Assembly (NCBI RefSeq): GCF_014904795.1
Contig: NZ_JACZFS010000009.1
Coordinates: 248,001-312,000 of the forward strand
Origin: Nisaea nitritireducens
GTDB taxonomy: Bacteria > Pseudomonadota > Alphaproteobacteria > Thalassobaculales > Thalassobaculaceae
Length of the DNA stretch: 64,000 nt
Direction of reading: 5' to 3'
The notes under the pieces are model-generated. The model was not told where the DNA came from. It ran no database searches and saw only the letters and a program-made list of their open reading frames with translations. Positions 9,129-17,476 of this stretch are shown here, one piece after another; positions within the stretch are counted from its first letter, which is position 1, and every line of letters starts with the position of its first letter. Made by a program: the position numbers and the translations under genes.

Positions 9129-10697
9129 ATGACGCAGACTTGGACCAGCAGCCTTGCCGTTGCCGTCGAAGAGGTTATCGACGGTACCTTTGATGTGCCG
9201 CCCGACCCTTCGCGTGACGGTATTGTCATCTGGAATTCCGAGGGCCGGTTGAGTGCCTACAATCGCTCGATCTTCACTCTGCTCAATTTGCCGGACGATG
9301 CGTTGTCCCTCGGCATGGGAGAGCAGGATGTTCATTCCCTGCAGCCTTCTTATGGCGATGTGCGGTTTCTCAATGGTTTTAGTGCCGACCAGCTGACCGG
9401 GATCTCGACCGTTGGCTCGGGAAGCGATCATTGGCAGGCTATTCTCCAGTCCGGCCGGGTTGTTCGTATCGACACCCGCCGATTGAGGCAGGGCGGGCTG
9501 GCAACGGTTGTTGCTGATGTATCGGAAGAATTCTACCGGCAGGCAGCCGAAGAGGAGGCCGCGGTGCTGCGCAAGACGATCGAGGATTGTCCCATCGGCG
9601 CTTTGGTCCTGAGCTGCGACGACAATCGGCGGCTGATTGCGAACTCGGCCCTTGTGACCTGGCTTGGTGAAGATTTAATCAAGACGCTCGCCGAGAATGG
9701 CCCGCAACCGGTTGGTGAGAACGCCGACAATCTTGAAGCTGTGCTGACGGACCCGGAATTCAGCGCTCGAATGGCTGATCACGAGGTTCAGTGCACGGCG
9801 GCGGATGGCGAGACACATTGGGTATTGTTGTCCGGCAACCCTCTGGAGTTTGAAGGCTGCGCGGCGCGAATTATCTGGTTCCGTGATATTTCAGTGCGGC
9901 GGCGTCAGGCGCACGATCTGCAGACCAAGGTCGCGGATAAAACACGGCAGCTCGAAGACGCCTTGCATCGCGCCGACCTGGCCAGCCTGGCGAAGACACA
10001 GTTTCTCGCCAATATGAGCCACGAATTGCGGACCCCCCTGAACAGCATCATCGGGTTCTCCGACCTTCTGCAAAAGGAGATGTTCGGGCCGATCGGCAGT
10101 GAGCGATATACCGAGTTCGTCCAGCATATTCATTCAGCCGGTGCGCACCTGCTTGAGCTGATCAACGACATTCTCGATGTTTCCCGGATAGAGCTTGGAG
10201 AGATGGGGCTGAAGGAGGATCTGTTCGACCTTGGTCGCTCGGTTTCCACCACAATCGCCATGATCCGCCCGAAACTTGCCGAGAAGTCGCAACATTTCAC
10301 CGCAGAGCTTCCGGACAGGCCGGTTGGGTTTACCGGGGACGAGCGGCAGATCCGTCAGGTTCTGATGAATTTGCTGACTAACGCCGTGAAGTTTACGGAT
10401 ACGGACGGCACGATCACTCTGCGGCTGACCATCGATCCGGAAGCCGGAGCTGTGCTTGAGGTGAAGGATAACGGAATGGGCATTCGCGAGAGCGACCTTG
10501 ATCGTGTCCTTAACCCCTTCGAGCAAGCGACGGACGAAACCTACAGCCGCTCGATCGAAGGCGCCGGGCTTGGCCTTTATCTGACCCAGGCGATTGCCAA
10601 GTCCCATGGCGGCGATCTGAAGATCAGCAGCCAGTTGGGCGTCGGGACGAGTGTTACCGTGACCTTGCCGGCCACCCGGATCGAACCGCTCAGCTGA
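9129..10697 (+). CDS. PAS-type sensor histidine kinase
   Basis: This is a soluble hybrid-type kinase of about 522 residues without a receiver. Two PAS-like segments cover roughly residues 25-135 and 145-260 (cores DGIVIWNSEGRLSAYN and GALVLSCDDNRRLIAN). A short coiled coil follows, then HisKA with His298 in NMSHELRTPLNSI, and HATPase_c with NLLTNAVKF, DNGMGI and GAGLGLYL boxes. There is no membrane segment, so the signal is cytoplasmic. A GTG two codons upstream (9123) is an alternative start; neither has a strong ribosome-binding site. It lies 168 bases after the Hpt/pseudo-receiver gene on the same strand. That gap is very AT-rich and may contain its own promoter. Confidence 0.85.
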   Translation: MTQTWTSSLAVAVEEVIDGTFDVPPDPSRDGIVIWNSEGRLSAYNRSIFTLLNLPDDALSLGMGEQDVHSLQPSYGDVRFLNGFSADQLTGISTVGSGSDHWQAILQSGRVVRIDTRRLRQGGLATVVADVSEEFYRQAAEEEAAVLRKTIEDCPIGALVLSCDDNRRLIANSALVTWLGEDLIKTLAENGPQPVGENADNLEAVLTDPEFSARMADHEVQCTAADGETHWVLLSGNPLEFEGCAARIIWFRDISVRRRQAHDLQTKVADKTRQLEDALHRADLASLAKTQFLANMSHELRTPLNSIIGFSDLLQKEMFGPIGSERYTEFVQHIHSAGAHLLELINDILDVSRIELGEMGLKEDLFDLGRSVSTTIAMIRPKLAEKSQHFTAELPDRPVGFTGDERQIRQVLMNLLTNAVKFTDTDGTITLRLTIDPEAGAVLEVKDNGMGIRESDLDRVLNPFEQATDETYSRSIEGAGLGLYLTQAIAKSHGGDLKISSQLGVGTSVTVTLPATRIEPLS

Positions 10698-10717
10698 TCC
10701 GGTCATCCCAGGGAGCT

Positions 10718-12010
10718 TTATTCCAGATGTGCCTCGACCGGCACGCCAGCCGGCGTGCGGATAAAGAGCGCGAGTACGGCACAGGCCGCGGGGTATAGGG
10801 CGAGGCCTTGGATCATCATGGTAGGCGAGCCGAAGTGATCGAACGCATAGCCGATCGGTAGCGGTCCGATGGATGCGCCGACGACGCCGATCATTTGTCC
10901 CACACCCTGAATACTCCCGAGATGCGCCCGGCCGAAGAAGCGCGGCCAGACATAGCCGAACAGCGTCATGCTGCAGGCATTCAGGAGGCCGAACAGGGCG
11001 GCATAGGCGATCGCTGTCGGAACATTGGTCACCTGCGTCACCATAAGCAGGGCCGTGGCCTGGATCAGCAGGGCGATTGAGAACGCATAGCGGGATTTGA
11101 TCCTGTCGAGCGTGCGACCGACCAAAGGCATCATCGCCACCATTGTGCAGGCGGAAATCGGGAACATCCAGGCGGCGACCTGTTCTTCCAGTCCCTGTGC
11201 GCTAAAGATCTTCACCTGATAGAAATGCAGGCTTGTTACCAGCATGGCGATGGAAACCATCCCGAGCCAGAGCAGGTGAAAGGCTGGTGTCCTGAGCGCT
11301 TCGCTGAGGGACAAGCCTGACATGACTTCTGTCTGGGCTGCTTCATCGCCAGCCTGTTTTTCCGGAGCTATGCCATCGGGATGGAGCCCCTTCTGCTCGG
11401 GCTTGTCATGGACGAGCAGCCAGATGACAGGAAGCATCAGTATCCAGGTGGTCATGCCGAGCACAGTCCAGGCCTGACGCCAGCCAACAGTGTCGATCAG
11501 ATATTGTCCGAGCCGCGGATGGATCGCCATTGAGGCGGCAAAGCCAAGCGCCATCAGGCCCATGGCGTAGCCCCGTTTCTTGCTGAACCATTGCGAGGTC
11601 ATGTTCGCGCAACTCAGCATCAGCGAGCCTTGGCCGAAGAACCGCAGAAAAGCGAAACCGATGCCGAGCCAAAGCATATTCGCCGCGGCTCCGAAGAACA
11701 GACAGGCAAAACCGAGCAGGATGACGATTATACTCGCCATTTTACGGGCCCCGAAACGGTCGACGAGACGCCCCGTAAAAGGCAGGCAAAATGCGGCAAG
11801 CAGGGTGGCGGTCCCGTAAGCTGAGGCGATCTCCGTGCTGGAGATGCCGAGATCTTCACTTATCGGATCAATGAAAACGCTGAAGGTATGAGATTGACCG
11901 GGGCCGCTGGCAAAAAGGCCGAGTCCAGCAACGGAGAGAATGACCCATCCGTAAAAGATGCGATCGTTCAGGTAGCCGAACAGGTGATCGCGTAGCGCCG
12001 CGACGGACAT
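10718..12010 (-). CDS. MFS transporter
   Basis: This is an inner-membrane major facilitator of 430 residues with about twelve hydrophobic segments and a central hydrophilic loop (residues about 205-235). The cytoplasmic loop signature between helices 2 and 3 reads GRLVDRFGARK. It resembles the oxalate/formate- and monocarboxylate-type MFS branch, but the substrate cannot be named from sequence. It runs tail to tail with the PAS kinase and has no obvious operon partner. The gap of about 210 bases before the divergent hspQ gene would hold its promoter. Confidence 0.8.
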   Translation of the reverse strand: MSVAALRDHLFGYLNDRIFYGWVILSVAGLGLFASGPGQSHTFSVFIDPISEDLGISSTEIASAYGTATLLAAFCLPFTGRLVDRFGARKMASIIVILLGFACLFFGAAANMLWLGIGFAFLRFFGQGSLMLSCANMTSQWFSKKRGYAMGLMALGFAASMAIHPRLGQYLIDTVGWRQAWTVLGMTTWILMLPVIWLLVHDKPEQKGLHPDGIAPEKQAGDEAAQTEVMSGLSLSEALRTPAFHLLWLGMVSIAMLVTSLHFYQVKIFSAQGLEEQVAAWMFPISACTMVAMMPLVGRTLDRIKSRYAFSIALLIQATALLMVTQVTNVPTAIAYAALFGLLNACSMTLFGYVWPRFFGRAHLGSIQGVGQMIGVVGASIGPLPIGYAFDHFGSPTMMIQGLALYPAACAVLALFIRTPAGVPVEAHLE

Positions 12011-12223
12011 TTATACCTCCCGGATGATTCTTAATTTCGAACTGAACCGCTCGATTGCCTCAAGATTGTAGGTAAAAAGGCCCAAGAACAAGCGAGATAT
12101 TCATCTCCTGGTGGAAATACCGGACCTGCAGGATCTGTCCCTGCCGTGCGGCAGCGGTTGACGCTGCTCGACATTCCGGACAAGTTCCGTAAGAGTGAAT
12201 GAAAACAACGGAATGGGTTTCCC

Positions 12224-12553
12224 GTGATAAAAATTGTCGAAGCCAAATTTGGTATCGGCGCGGTTGTTCGGCACAAGATGTTCGATTTCCGGGGCGTTGT
12301 GTTTGATGTCGACCCTGAATTTGCCAACACCGAAGATTGGTATCTCGCCATTCCGGAAGATCGCCGCCCGAGGCGCGATCAGCCATTTTACCATTTGTTT
12401 GCCGAAAATCCGGAAACTTACTACGTCGCTTATGTCTCGGAGCAGAACCTGATCGATGACAGCGACAACGGCCCGGTGAACCATCCCTCCATTTCAGAGC
12501 AATTCACGGGTTTTGATGACGGTCGGTATATCGTCCGTCACCACGAAGCCTGA
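12224..12553 (+). CDS. hspQ: Heat shock protein HspQ
   Basis: This is a small cytoplasmic protein of 109 residues of the HspQ (YccV-like, hemimethylated-DNA-binding fold) family. In enterobacteria it acts as a specificity factor for Lon protease and promotes degradation of mutant DnaA. The family-typical blocks are all present: AKFGIGAVVRHKMFDFRGVV, FDVDPEFANTEDWYLAIP, QPFYHLFAENPETYYVAYV and SEQNL. The start is a GTG. No in-frame ATG lies nearby, and the N-terminus matches the family. Upstream sequence shows no convincing heat-shock promoter to my eye. Confidence 0.92.
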   Translation: MIKIVEAKFGIGAVVRHKMFDFRGVVFDVDPEFANTEDWYLAIPEDRRPRRDQPFYHLFAENPETYYVAYVSEQNLIDDSDNGPVNHPSISEQFTGFDDGRYIVRHHEA

Positions 12554-12752
12554 GCCCAAGCTCGCAGTGAGTTGATGGCCGTCTTGCCGATCCATGTGCG
12601 ATTGGCGGGACAGGGGCTCTATATGTATCCAGCAAGTGGTGCCGAGCTTGTCGGCGACGTGACCCACGCAAGCTGCCTGTTTCACAAGTATCGCTTAGAC
12701 ACCGGATAGCGGGCAGCCGGGGCTTGCTGATGGGAGTCCCGGCGTAACTGTT

Positions 12753-13382
12753 CTATGCGGCGTTTTTGCGCCGCGGGTGGTGAGGTGTCTGCTCCAAGCC
12801 CCGCTTTTTAAACTCCCACACCCGAGCGGGCGGCAGATTGCGCCATGCCGTGCCGACATGTCTTGCATTGATCCCGAGACCGTTCCGCAATGTCCGTGAC
12901 ACCGGGCAGCTCGGGCCGTAGCTGTACTGGACCAGGGAGCCATCTGCTCCCAGGACTGCGAATGCCTCGGCGAGGATCACATTGCGCTGGCTGCGGGGCA
13001 GTGACAGCAAGGGCAGGCTGGAGACGATTTTGCGAACAGGGCCGGCATTGTTCGCTGCGAGATGACGCCGAAGATGCTCGGCGTCTCCGGTAACGACGGT
13101 GACTTCCGGGAAAGCGCGCCGCAGCCAGTCGGACAAAGCCCGATCCCGTTCCAGAACGACCATGCGGTCTGGAGCGATACCGTTCTCTATCAGGGCGCGG
13201 GTAACTGCCCCCGTTCCACCGCCAAGCTCGACGATCCATTCGTCCGGTGCCAGATCGGCGACCGCACCAGCGATCAGTCGTGTCAGATCCCGTCCGCTGG
13301 GACGGACAGATCCGGTCTTAAGTGGGGCACGAAGCCATCTTGAGAGGAAGAAGATTTCCTCTCTGGCTGTTCGAAGACCCAT
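12753..13382 (-). CDS. SAM-dependent methyltransferase, PmtA-like (phospholipid N-methyltransferase)
   Basis: This class I methyltransferase of 209 residues has the SAM-binding loop VELGGGTGAVTRAL near residues 51-64, an acidic motif II residue in VVLERD, and the later segment SSLPLLSLPRSQRN. That segment resembles the SLPLLSL region of Rhodobacter/Sinorhizobium-type PmtA, which methylates phosphatidylethanolamine towards phosphatidylcholine. The ribosome-binding site AGGGAG precedes the start. The rRNA adenine dimethyltransferases share this fold, so the lipid substrate is an inference. It is convergent with hspQ across about 200 bases in which I see no gene. Confidence 0.68.
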   Translation of the reverse strand: MGLRTAREEIFFLSRWLRAPLKTGSVRPSGRDLTRLIAGAVADLAPDEWIVELGGGTGAVTRALIENGIAPDRMVVLERDRALSDWLRRAFPEVTVVTGDAEHLRRHLAANNAGPVRKIVSSLPLLSLPRSQRNVILAEAFAVLGADGSLVQYSYGPSCPVSRTLRNGLGINARHVGTAWRNLPPARVWEFKKRGLEQTPHHPRRKNAA

Positions 13383-13507
13383 GAAGCACTCCCTGAAATC
13401 AGGTCAGGATGTCGACCCTAAGAGTTCATAGATAGGCGCAACGATCTTGCACCAAAAGCATAAAAATCGCTGCCCATTTACGGATGTCCCGTATCGTTCC
13501 CAATATT

Positions 13508-14395
13508 CTAGGTCTTTGGCGGTTTTGCGGTACCCCGCAGTTTCGGATCCAGCAGGTCACGGAGCCCGTCACCAAGCAGGTTCAGGCCCAGTACAGTGAC
13601 CGCGATAGCCGCTCCGGGGAGAATCGCCAGCATCGGCGCAAAATAAAGCATGGTCTGAGCCTCATGCAGCATCTTCCCCCAGCTTGGCTGCGGCGGCTGG
13701 GTGCCGAGGCCGAGATAGCTCAGACCTGCCTCGGCGAGGATGGCGAGGGCGAACTGGATCGTCGCCTGCACGATCAGCGGACTGGCGATATTCGGCAGCA
13801 TGTAGCGCAGGGCGATCTGCAGAGGTGGCACCCCGACCGCGCGCGCCGCCGTGACATATTCCATCTTCCAGACCGAAAGCGAGACACCGCGGGTCAGCCG
13901 GGCGAAGACCGGAATATTGAAAATGCCGATAGCGATGACCGAATTCATGGTTCCGGGCCCATAGATCGCTGTAATCATCACGGCCGTGAGCAGGGCGGGG
14001 AAGGCGAAGGCGAGGTCGCTTGCCCGCATCACCGCTTCGCTGATTAGTCCGGGGCGCATTGCGGCGAGAAGACCGAGTGGGCCGCCGACACCGATGCCGA
14101 GGCCGACCGCGACCAGACCGACCGCGACCGAATTGCCCGCGCCGACCATCAGCATGGAGAGAATGTCCCGGCCGAAATGATCCGTGCCAAGCGGGTGCGC
14201 GATGGATGCGGCGCTGAGCTTTTCCGCGATATTCAGCACGGTGACCGGGTAGGGCGTCCAGACCAGAGCAAGCGCTGCCATCAGCAGGACTAAGAGGGAG
14301 ATCGCACCGCCGATCAGAAAGCCGGGGTGACGCATCGCCCGGCGCCAGAAGCCGGCCCGGTGGCGGATGTAGCCCACGGCGGTGACTTCAGACAT
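13508..14395 (-). CDS. dppC: Dipeptide/oligopeptide ABC transporter permease, DppC type
   Basis: This is an inner-membrane permease of 295 residues with an N-terminal tail, one early transmembrane helix, the DHFGRDILS motif that begins the permease domain in DppC/OppC proteins, and five further helices. The EAA loop is around EYVTAARAVGVPPLQIALRY. It overlaps the upstream dppB-like gene by eight bases, so the two are translationally coupled. Peptides, nickel or glutathione are all possible substrates for the family. Confidence 0.85.
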   Translation of the reverse strand: MSEVTAVGYIRHRAGFWRRAMRHPGFLIGGAISLLVLLMAALALVWTPYPVTVLNIAEKLSAASIAHPLGTDHFGRDILSMLMVGAGNSVAVGLVAVGLGIGVGGPLGLLAAMRPGLISEAVMRASDLAFAFPALLTAVMITAIYGPGTMNSVIAIGIFNIPVFARLTRGVSLSVWKMEYVTAARAVGVPPLQIALRYMLPNIASPLIVQATIQFALAILAEAGLSYLGLGTQPPQPSWGKMLHEAQTMLYFAPMLAILPGAAIAVTVLGLNLLGDGLRDLLDPKLRGTAKPPKT

Positions 14396-15344
14396 TGCCG
14401 CCGCCGTTTCTGAGGCGCGGGTCGGCCCAAGCGTAGAGTATGTCGACGATGAAATTCACCGTGATGACGATGGCGACAAGCAGAACGACGATATCCTTCA
14501 CTACAATCAGATCCCGCTGGGCGATGGCCTGGAAGATCAGGCGGCCGAGACCGGGCAGGTAAAACACGTTCTCGATAATCACGGTGCCGGCGAGGAGGAA
14601 ACTGAATTGCAGGCCCATGATGGTCAGTGGGGCGGCCAGTGCGTTGCGCACAGCATGACGCCAGAGCACGGTACCGCCTGGCAGCCCCTTGGCCCGGGCC
14701 GTCCGGATATAATCCTCTCCAAGCACGTCGATGACAGACGAGCGCGTGACGCGGGCCAGAATGGCGGCCTGCGGCAGCGCCAGGGCAATGGCAGGCAGGA
14801 GGAGGGCGCCGAGGGCGGGCAGGATACCGTCCTCGAAACCAGGAAAGCCGCCCGCGCTGGTCCAGCCGAGGGTAACGGCGAAAAGCAGGATCAGCAGGAT
14901 GGCGAACCAGAAATTCGGCACCGCGACGCCAAGCTGGGCGATCCCCATGATAATGGTGTCGGCCGGGCGGCCCCGGAACATGGCGGACAGCACACCGCTT
15001 GGAAGCGCGATGAGCGTCGAGAACAGGATGGCCATCAGGGCCAACGGCAAGGTGACAACCATGCGCTCGCCAATGAGCTCGGAGACCGGAACGTCGTAGG
15101 TGTAGCTGATGCCGAGATCGCCCGAGAGGAAGGCCAGAACCCAGGAGACAAAGCGTTCTGGCGCAGGACGGTCGAGCCCCATCTGCGCCCGCAAGGCCGC
15201 GAGCGTGTCCGGCTGTGCATTCAGGCCAAGCATGACCTCCGCCGGATCGCCTGGAAGCACTTCCATAACGAGGAACACAATGAGGGCGGCGACCGCAAGG
15301 GTCGCCGCCAGAGTCGTCAGGCGCCGCACGACAAATTCAAGCAT
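14388..15344 (-). CDS. dppB: Dipeptide/oligopeptide ABC transporter permease, DppB type
   Basis: This is an inner-membrane permease of 318 residues, the standard DppB/OppB length. It has an N-terminal membrane anchor (LVVAALIVFLVMEVLPGDPAE with the family GDP motif), a periplasmic segment and about five further helices. The EAA-type cytoplasmic loop reads DYIRTARAKGLPGGTVLWRH. It would pair with the DppC-type subunit. It lies 23 bases downstream of the binding-protein gene, giving the order dppA-dppB-dppC. No ATPase subunit follows; the operon ends at 13508 and a methyltransferase comes next. Confidence 0.87.
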   Translation of the reverse strand: MLEFVVRRLTTLAATLAVAALIVFLVMEVLPGDPAEVMLGLNAQPDTLAALRAQMGLDRPAPERFVSWVLAFLSGDLGISYTYDVPVSELIGERMVVTLPLALMAILFSTLIALPSGVLSAMFRGRPADTIIMGIAQLGVAVPNFWFAILLILLFAVTLGWTSAGGFPGFEDGILPALGALLLPAIALALPQAAILARVTRSSVIDVLGEDYIRTARAKGLPGGTVLWRHAVRNALAAPLTIMGLQFSFLLAGTVIIENVFYLPGLGRLIFQAIAQRDLIVVKDIVVLLVAIVITVNFIVDILYAWADPRLRNGGGNV

Positions 15345-15367
15345 GGACGAAGTCCGGCTGGTTCAGG

Positions 15368-16843
15368 TTATTCCCAGTAAGCGGCCGTCACATCGTTGGC
15401 CTGGATCGGACGGTTTGCCCAAAGGCCCTTGATGCCTTTTTTCCAGACGCCATTCTGGGCGAGCTCGAACAGGAAGCCGTTGACGCTGTCTTCCGCCAGA
15501 ACCTTCTGGGCCTCACCAATCAACGCTTTCCGTTTGGCCGGATCGACGGCTTCTGTCAGGTCCGCGTAGATCTGGTTGAAGCGCTCGCTCTTGTAATTGA
15601 AATAGTAGCTGTCGCGCGCGTAGATGCCGATATCGAACGGCTCGGTGTGGGACACGATGGTGAGATCGTAATCCGTGGTCTTGAACACCTGCTTCAGCCA
15701 CTGCGCCCACTCAACCGGAATGATTTCTGCTTCTATACCGACCGCAGCCAACTGTGCCGCGATGACCTCGCCGCCACGGCGAGCATAGCTTGGGGGCGGC
15801 AGGGTCAGGCGCAGTTTCAGGCCACTCGCGTAACCGGCTTCCGCCAGCAGGGCCTTTGCTTTCGCCATATCATGCGGATACATGCCGGTCAGATCGACAT
15901 AGGCCGGGTGATGCGGGGCAAAATGGCTGCCGATGGGCGTGCCGGAGCCGAACATGGCGCCGTCGATGATCGCCTGCCGGTCAATCGCATGCGCGATGGC
16001 CCGGCGCACTCGGATGTCGCTGAGGGCCTTGCTCGTATTGTTCATGGAGAGGATGGTCTCCCCCTCCGTGGTGCCAACGACGACCTCGAAGCGCGGATCG
16101 GCGCGGAACTGCTCCAGCAATTCCGGCGCGCCGAAATTCGGGAAGACGTCGATATCGCCCGACATCAGCGCGGCGGCTGAAGAGGCGGCATCCGGCATGA
16201 CCTTGAAGCTGACTTTGGAAAGTTTGGCGGCAGCGCCCCAATAGGCGTCGTTTCGTTTGAGCCGGATCTCGGCGCCTTTGGACCAGCGGTCGAAGGTGAA
16301 CGGGCCGGTGCCGACCGGTTTGGTTTTATTCGTGTCCGCGCTTTCCGGCGCGACCATGACAACGTCGCCCCAGCCCAGATTGAACAGGAAATGACCCGTC
16401 GGGCGCTTCAGGGTGATGGTGACGGTCGCGGCATCGGGTGCCTCGATCTTGGCGATCGGCTCGAAAAGGCCTTTCTGGGCGTTGGTGCTGTCTTCCGCCA
16501 TGGCGCGGCCGATCGAGAACAGAACGTCGGCGGAATCGAACGCCGTGCCATCGTGGAATCTCACACCATCGCGAAGTTTGAAGCTGTAGGTCAGCCCGTC
16601 GTCGGAGACGGTCCAGCTTTTGGCCAGTCCGGGCAGTACGGCGCCGTCCGGACCGATCCGGGTCAGGCCTTCGAACACGTTCTGATAAACGACCTCGTCA
16701 ATCGCCGCGGCGGCACCCCCGGTTGGGTCCAGATGCGGCGGCTCAAGCCCAATGCCGAGTGTCAGAGTATCTTTGGCGGCGACCTGTCCGGACATACCGA
16801 GACCGGCAGCCAGAAACGCTGCTGCGAACAGCTTGGTTTTCAT
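15368..16843 (-). CDS. dppA: Peptide-type ABC transporter substrate-binding protein
   Basis: This is a periplasmic SBP family 5 protein of 491 residues. The signal peptide is obvious (MKTKLFAAAFLAAGLGMSG, cleavage after QVAAK). The SBP_bac_5 hallmark regions follow: LTLGIGLEPPHLDPTGG, GLAKSWTVSDDGLTYSFKLR, GVRFHDGTAFDSADVLFS and the later NKTKPVGTGPFTF. The ribosome-binding site GGGAGA precedes the start. As first gene of the dppABC-type operon it sets substrate specificity, which may be for dipeptides, oligopeptides or other small solutes. The upstream gap of about 117 bases should hold the promoter; I see no operator in it. Confidence 0.88.
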   Translation of the reverse strand: MKTKLFAAAFLAAGLGMSGQVAAKDTLTLGIGLEPPHLDPTGGAAAAIDEVVYQNVFEGLTRIGPDGAVLPGLAKSWTVSDDGLTYSFKLRDGVRFHDGTAFDSADVLFSIGRAMAEDSTNAQKGLFEPIAKIEAPDAATVTITLKRPTGHFLFNLGWGDVVMVAPESADTNKTKPVGTGPFTFDRWSKGAEIRLKRNDAYWGAAAKLSKVSFKVMPDAASSAAALMSGDIDVFPNFGAPELLEQFRADPRFEVVVGTTEGETILSMNNTSKALSDIRVRRAIAHAIDRQAIIDGAMFGSGTPIGSHFAPHHPAYVDLTGMYPHDMAKAKALLAEAGYASGLKLRLTLPPPSYARRGGEVIAAQLAAVGIEAEIIPVEWAQWLKQVFKTTDYDLTIVSHTEPFDIGIYARDSYYFNYKSERFNQIYADLTEAVDPAKRKALIGEAQKVLAEDSVNGFLFELAQNGVWKKGIKGLWANRPIQANDVTAAYWE

Positions 16844-16960
16844 TGTTTGTCTCCCTGCTCAAAGCGGACCGCTCGAAAGGGGGCAAGCCTTACATGCCCT
16901 CTGTTGCGCTGCAATAGCAGGAATGGGAATGTGGGATGCTTTGAAGAACTGGCCGCCGGG

Positions 16961-17266
16961 CTAGCTGTTTTCATGCAAAGCGGCTGAAAGCTTCGCCGCA
17001 GCTTCAGCGAGCGCGGTCCGTTGCGGCGCCGCGATCTCGGCATTCTCGAGGCAGTCGGCGGCCGCAGACAAAATGTCCGCCAGTAGATAATCGTGAAGAT
17101 GGAATGACGCGACACGCTTGTCGTCTCCCGGATGAACGAGCTTTATCGCGATGCCATCGCTGTCGCGCTCCACGTCGAACGTACTGTCACGACGGAAATA
17201 GCCGAGATAGGCCTTGTCGGGAAATTCAATGGAAACCTCGGCGCCATCTGTAATCGGTTTGCGCAT
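16961..17266 (-). CDS. Small conserved-looking protein of unknown function
   Basis: I do not recognise this 101-residue protein. It has no signal peptide or membrane helix. The N-terminal half looks beta-rich (VSIEFPDKAYLGYFRRDSTFDVE, with a segment predicted to pair with IAIKLVHPGDDKRVASFHLHDY). The C-terminal half is helical and Ala-rich. A good GGAGCAA lies seven bases before the ATG, and codon use matches the neighbours, so I take it as real. It is divergent from the DUF2189 gene, and the strong FNR-type palindrome between them could serve it as well. Confidence 0.6.
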   Translation of the reverse strand: MRKPITDGAEVSIEFPDKAYLGYFRRDSTFDVERDSDGIAIKLVHPGDDKRVASFHLHDYLLADILSAAADCLENAEIAAPQRTALAEAAAKLSAALHENS

Positions 17267-17330
17267 AATTGCTCCACTCTATCGGTCGGAAAACGGGTGC
17301 CGACTATCTATTTGCGTGGTCGGTGGCGAG

Positions 17331-17356
17331 AAAACATTGATCCATATCAATGTTTT
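17331..17356 (+). promoter_or_regulatory. FNR/FixK-type binding site upstream of the DUF2189 gene
   Basis: The core at 17337-17350 is TTGAT-CCAT-ATCAA, an exact match to the FNR/Anr consensus. The dyad extends to 11 bases per arm (17331-17341 and 17346-17356), all perfectly complementary. A -10-like TATTGT lies at 17372-17377, predicting a start near 17384. This puts the box at about -41, the class II activation position. The site lies 127 bases from the DUF2189 start and about 70 bases from the divergent small gene. Confidence 0.85.
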
Positions 17357-17476
17357 TGTCTTGTTTCCGAATATTGTTGAGAGTGACACTTAAGCTGAAT
17401 GTGCCGCCACGACGACAGCCCGGTTTTGCCGGGCATACAATGAGAGCGGGCAAGCAAGAAGGACCGGAGGAATATG

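Noticed and set aside
12011-12223. Possible heat-shock or sigma70 promoter for hspQ (TTGACG near 12157)
   Set aside because: The expected -10 region 17 bases downstream does not resemble the consensus, and no heat-shock type element was found.
12494-12685. Minus-strand open frame of 63 codons overlapping the end of hspQ
   Set aside because: It lies largely antisense to a well-supported gene, has no ribosome-binding site and no protein-like pattern.
14382-15380. Long plus-strand open frame of 332 codons over dppB
   Set aside because: It is antisense to a clear permease gene and is extremely Gly/Asp/Gln/His-rich, the usual mirror of a GC-rich membrane-protein gene.
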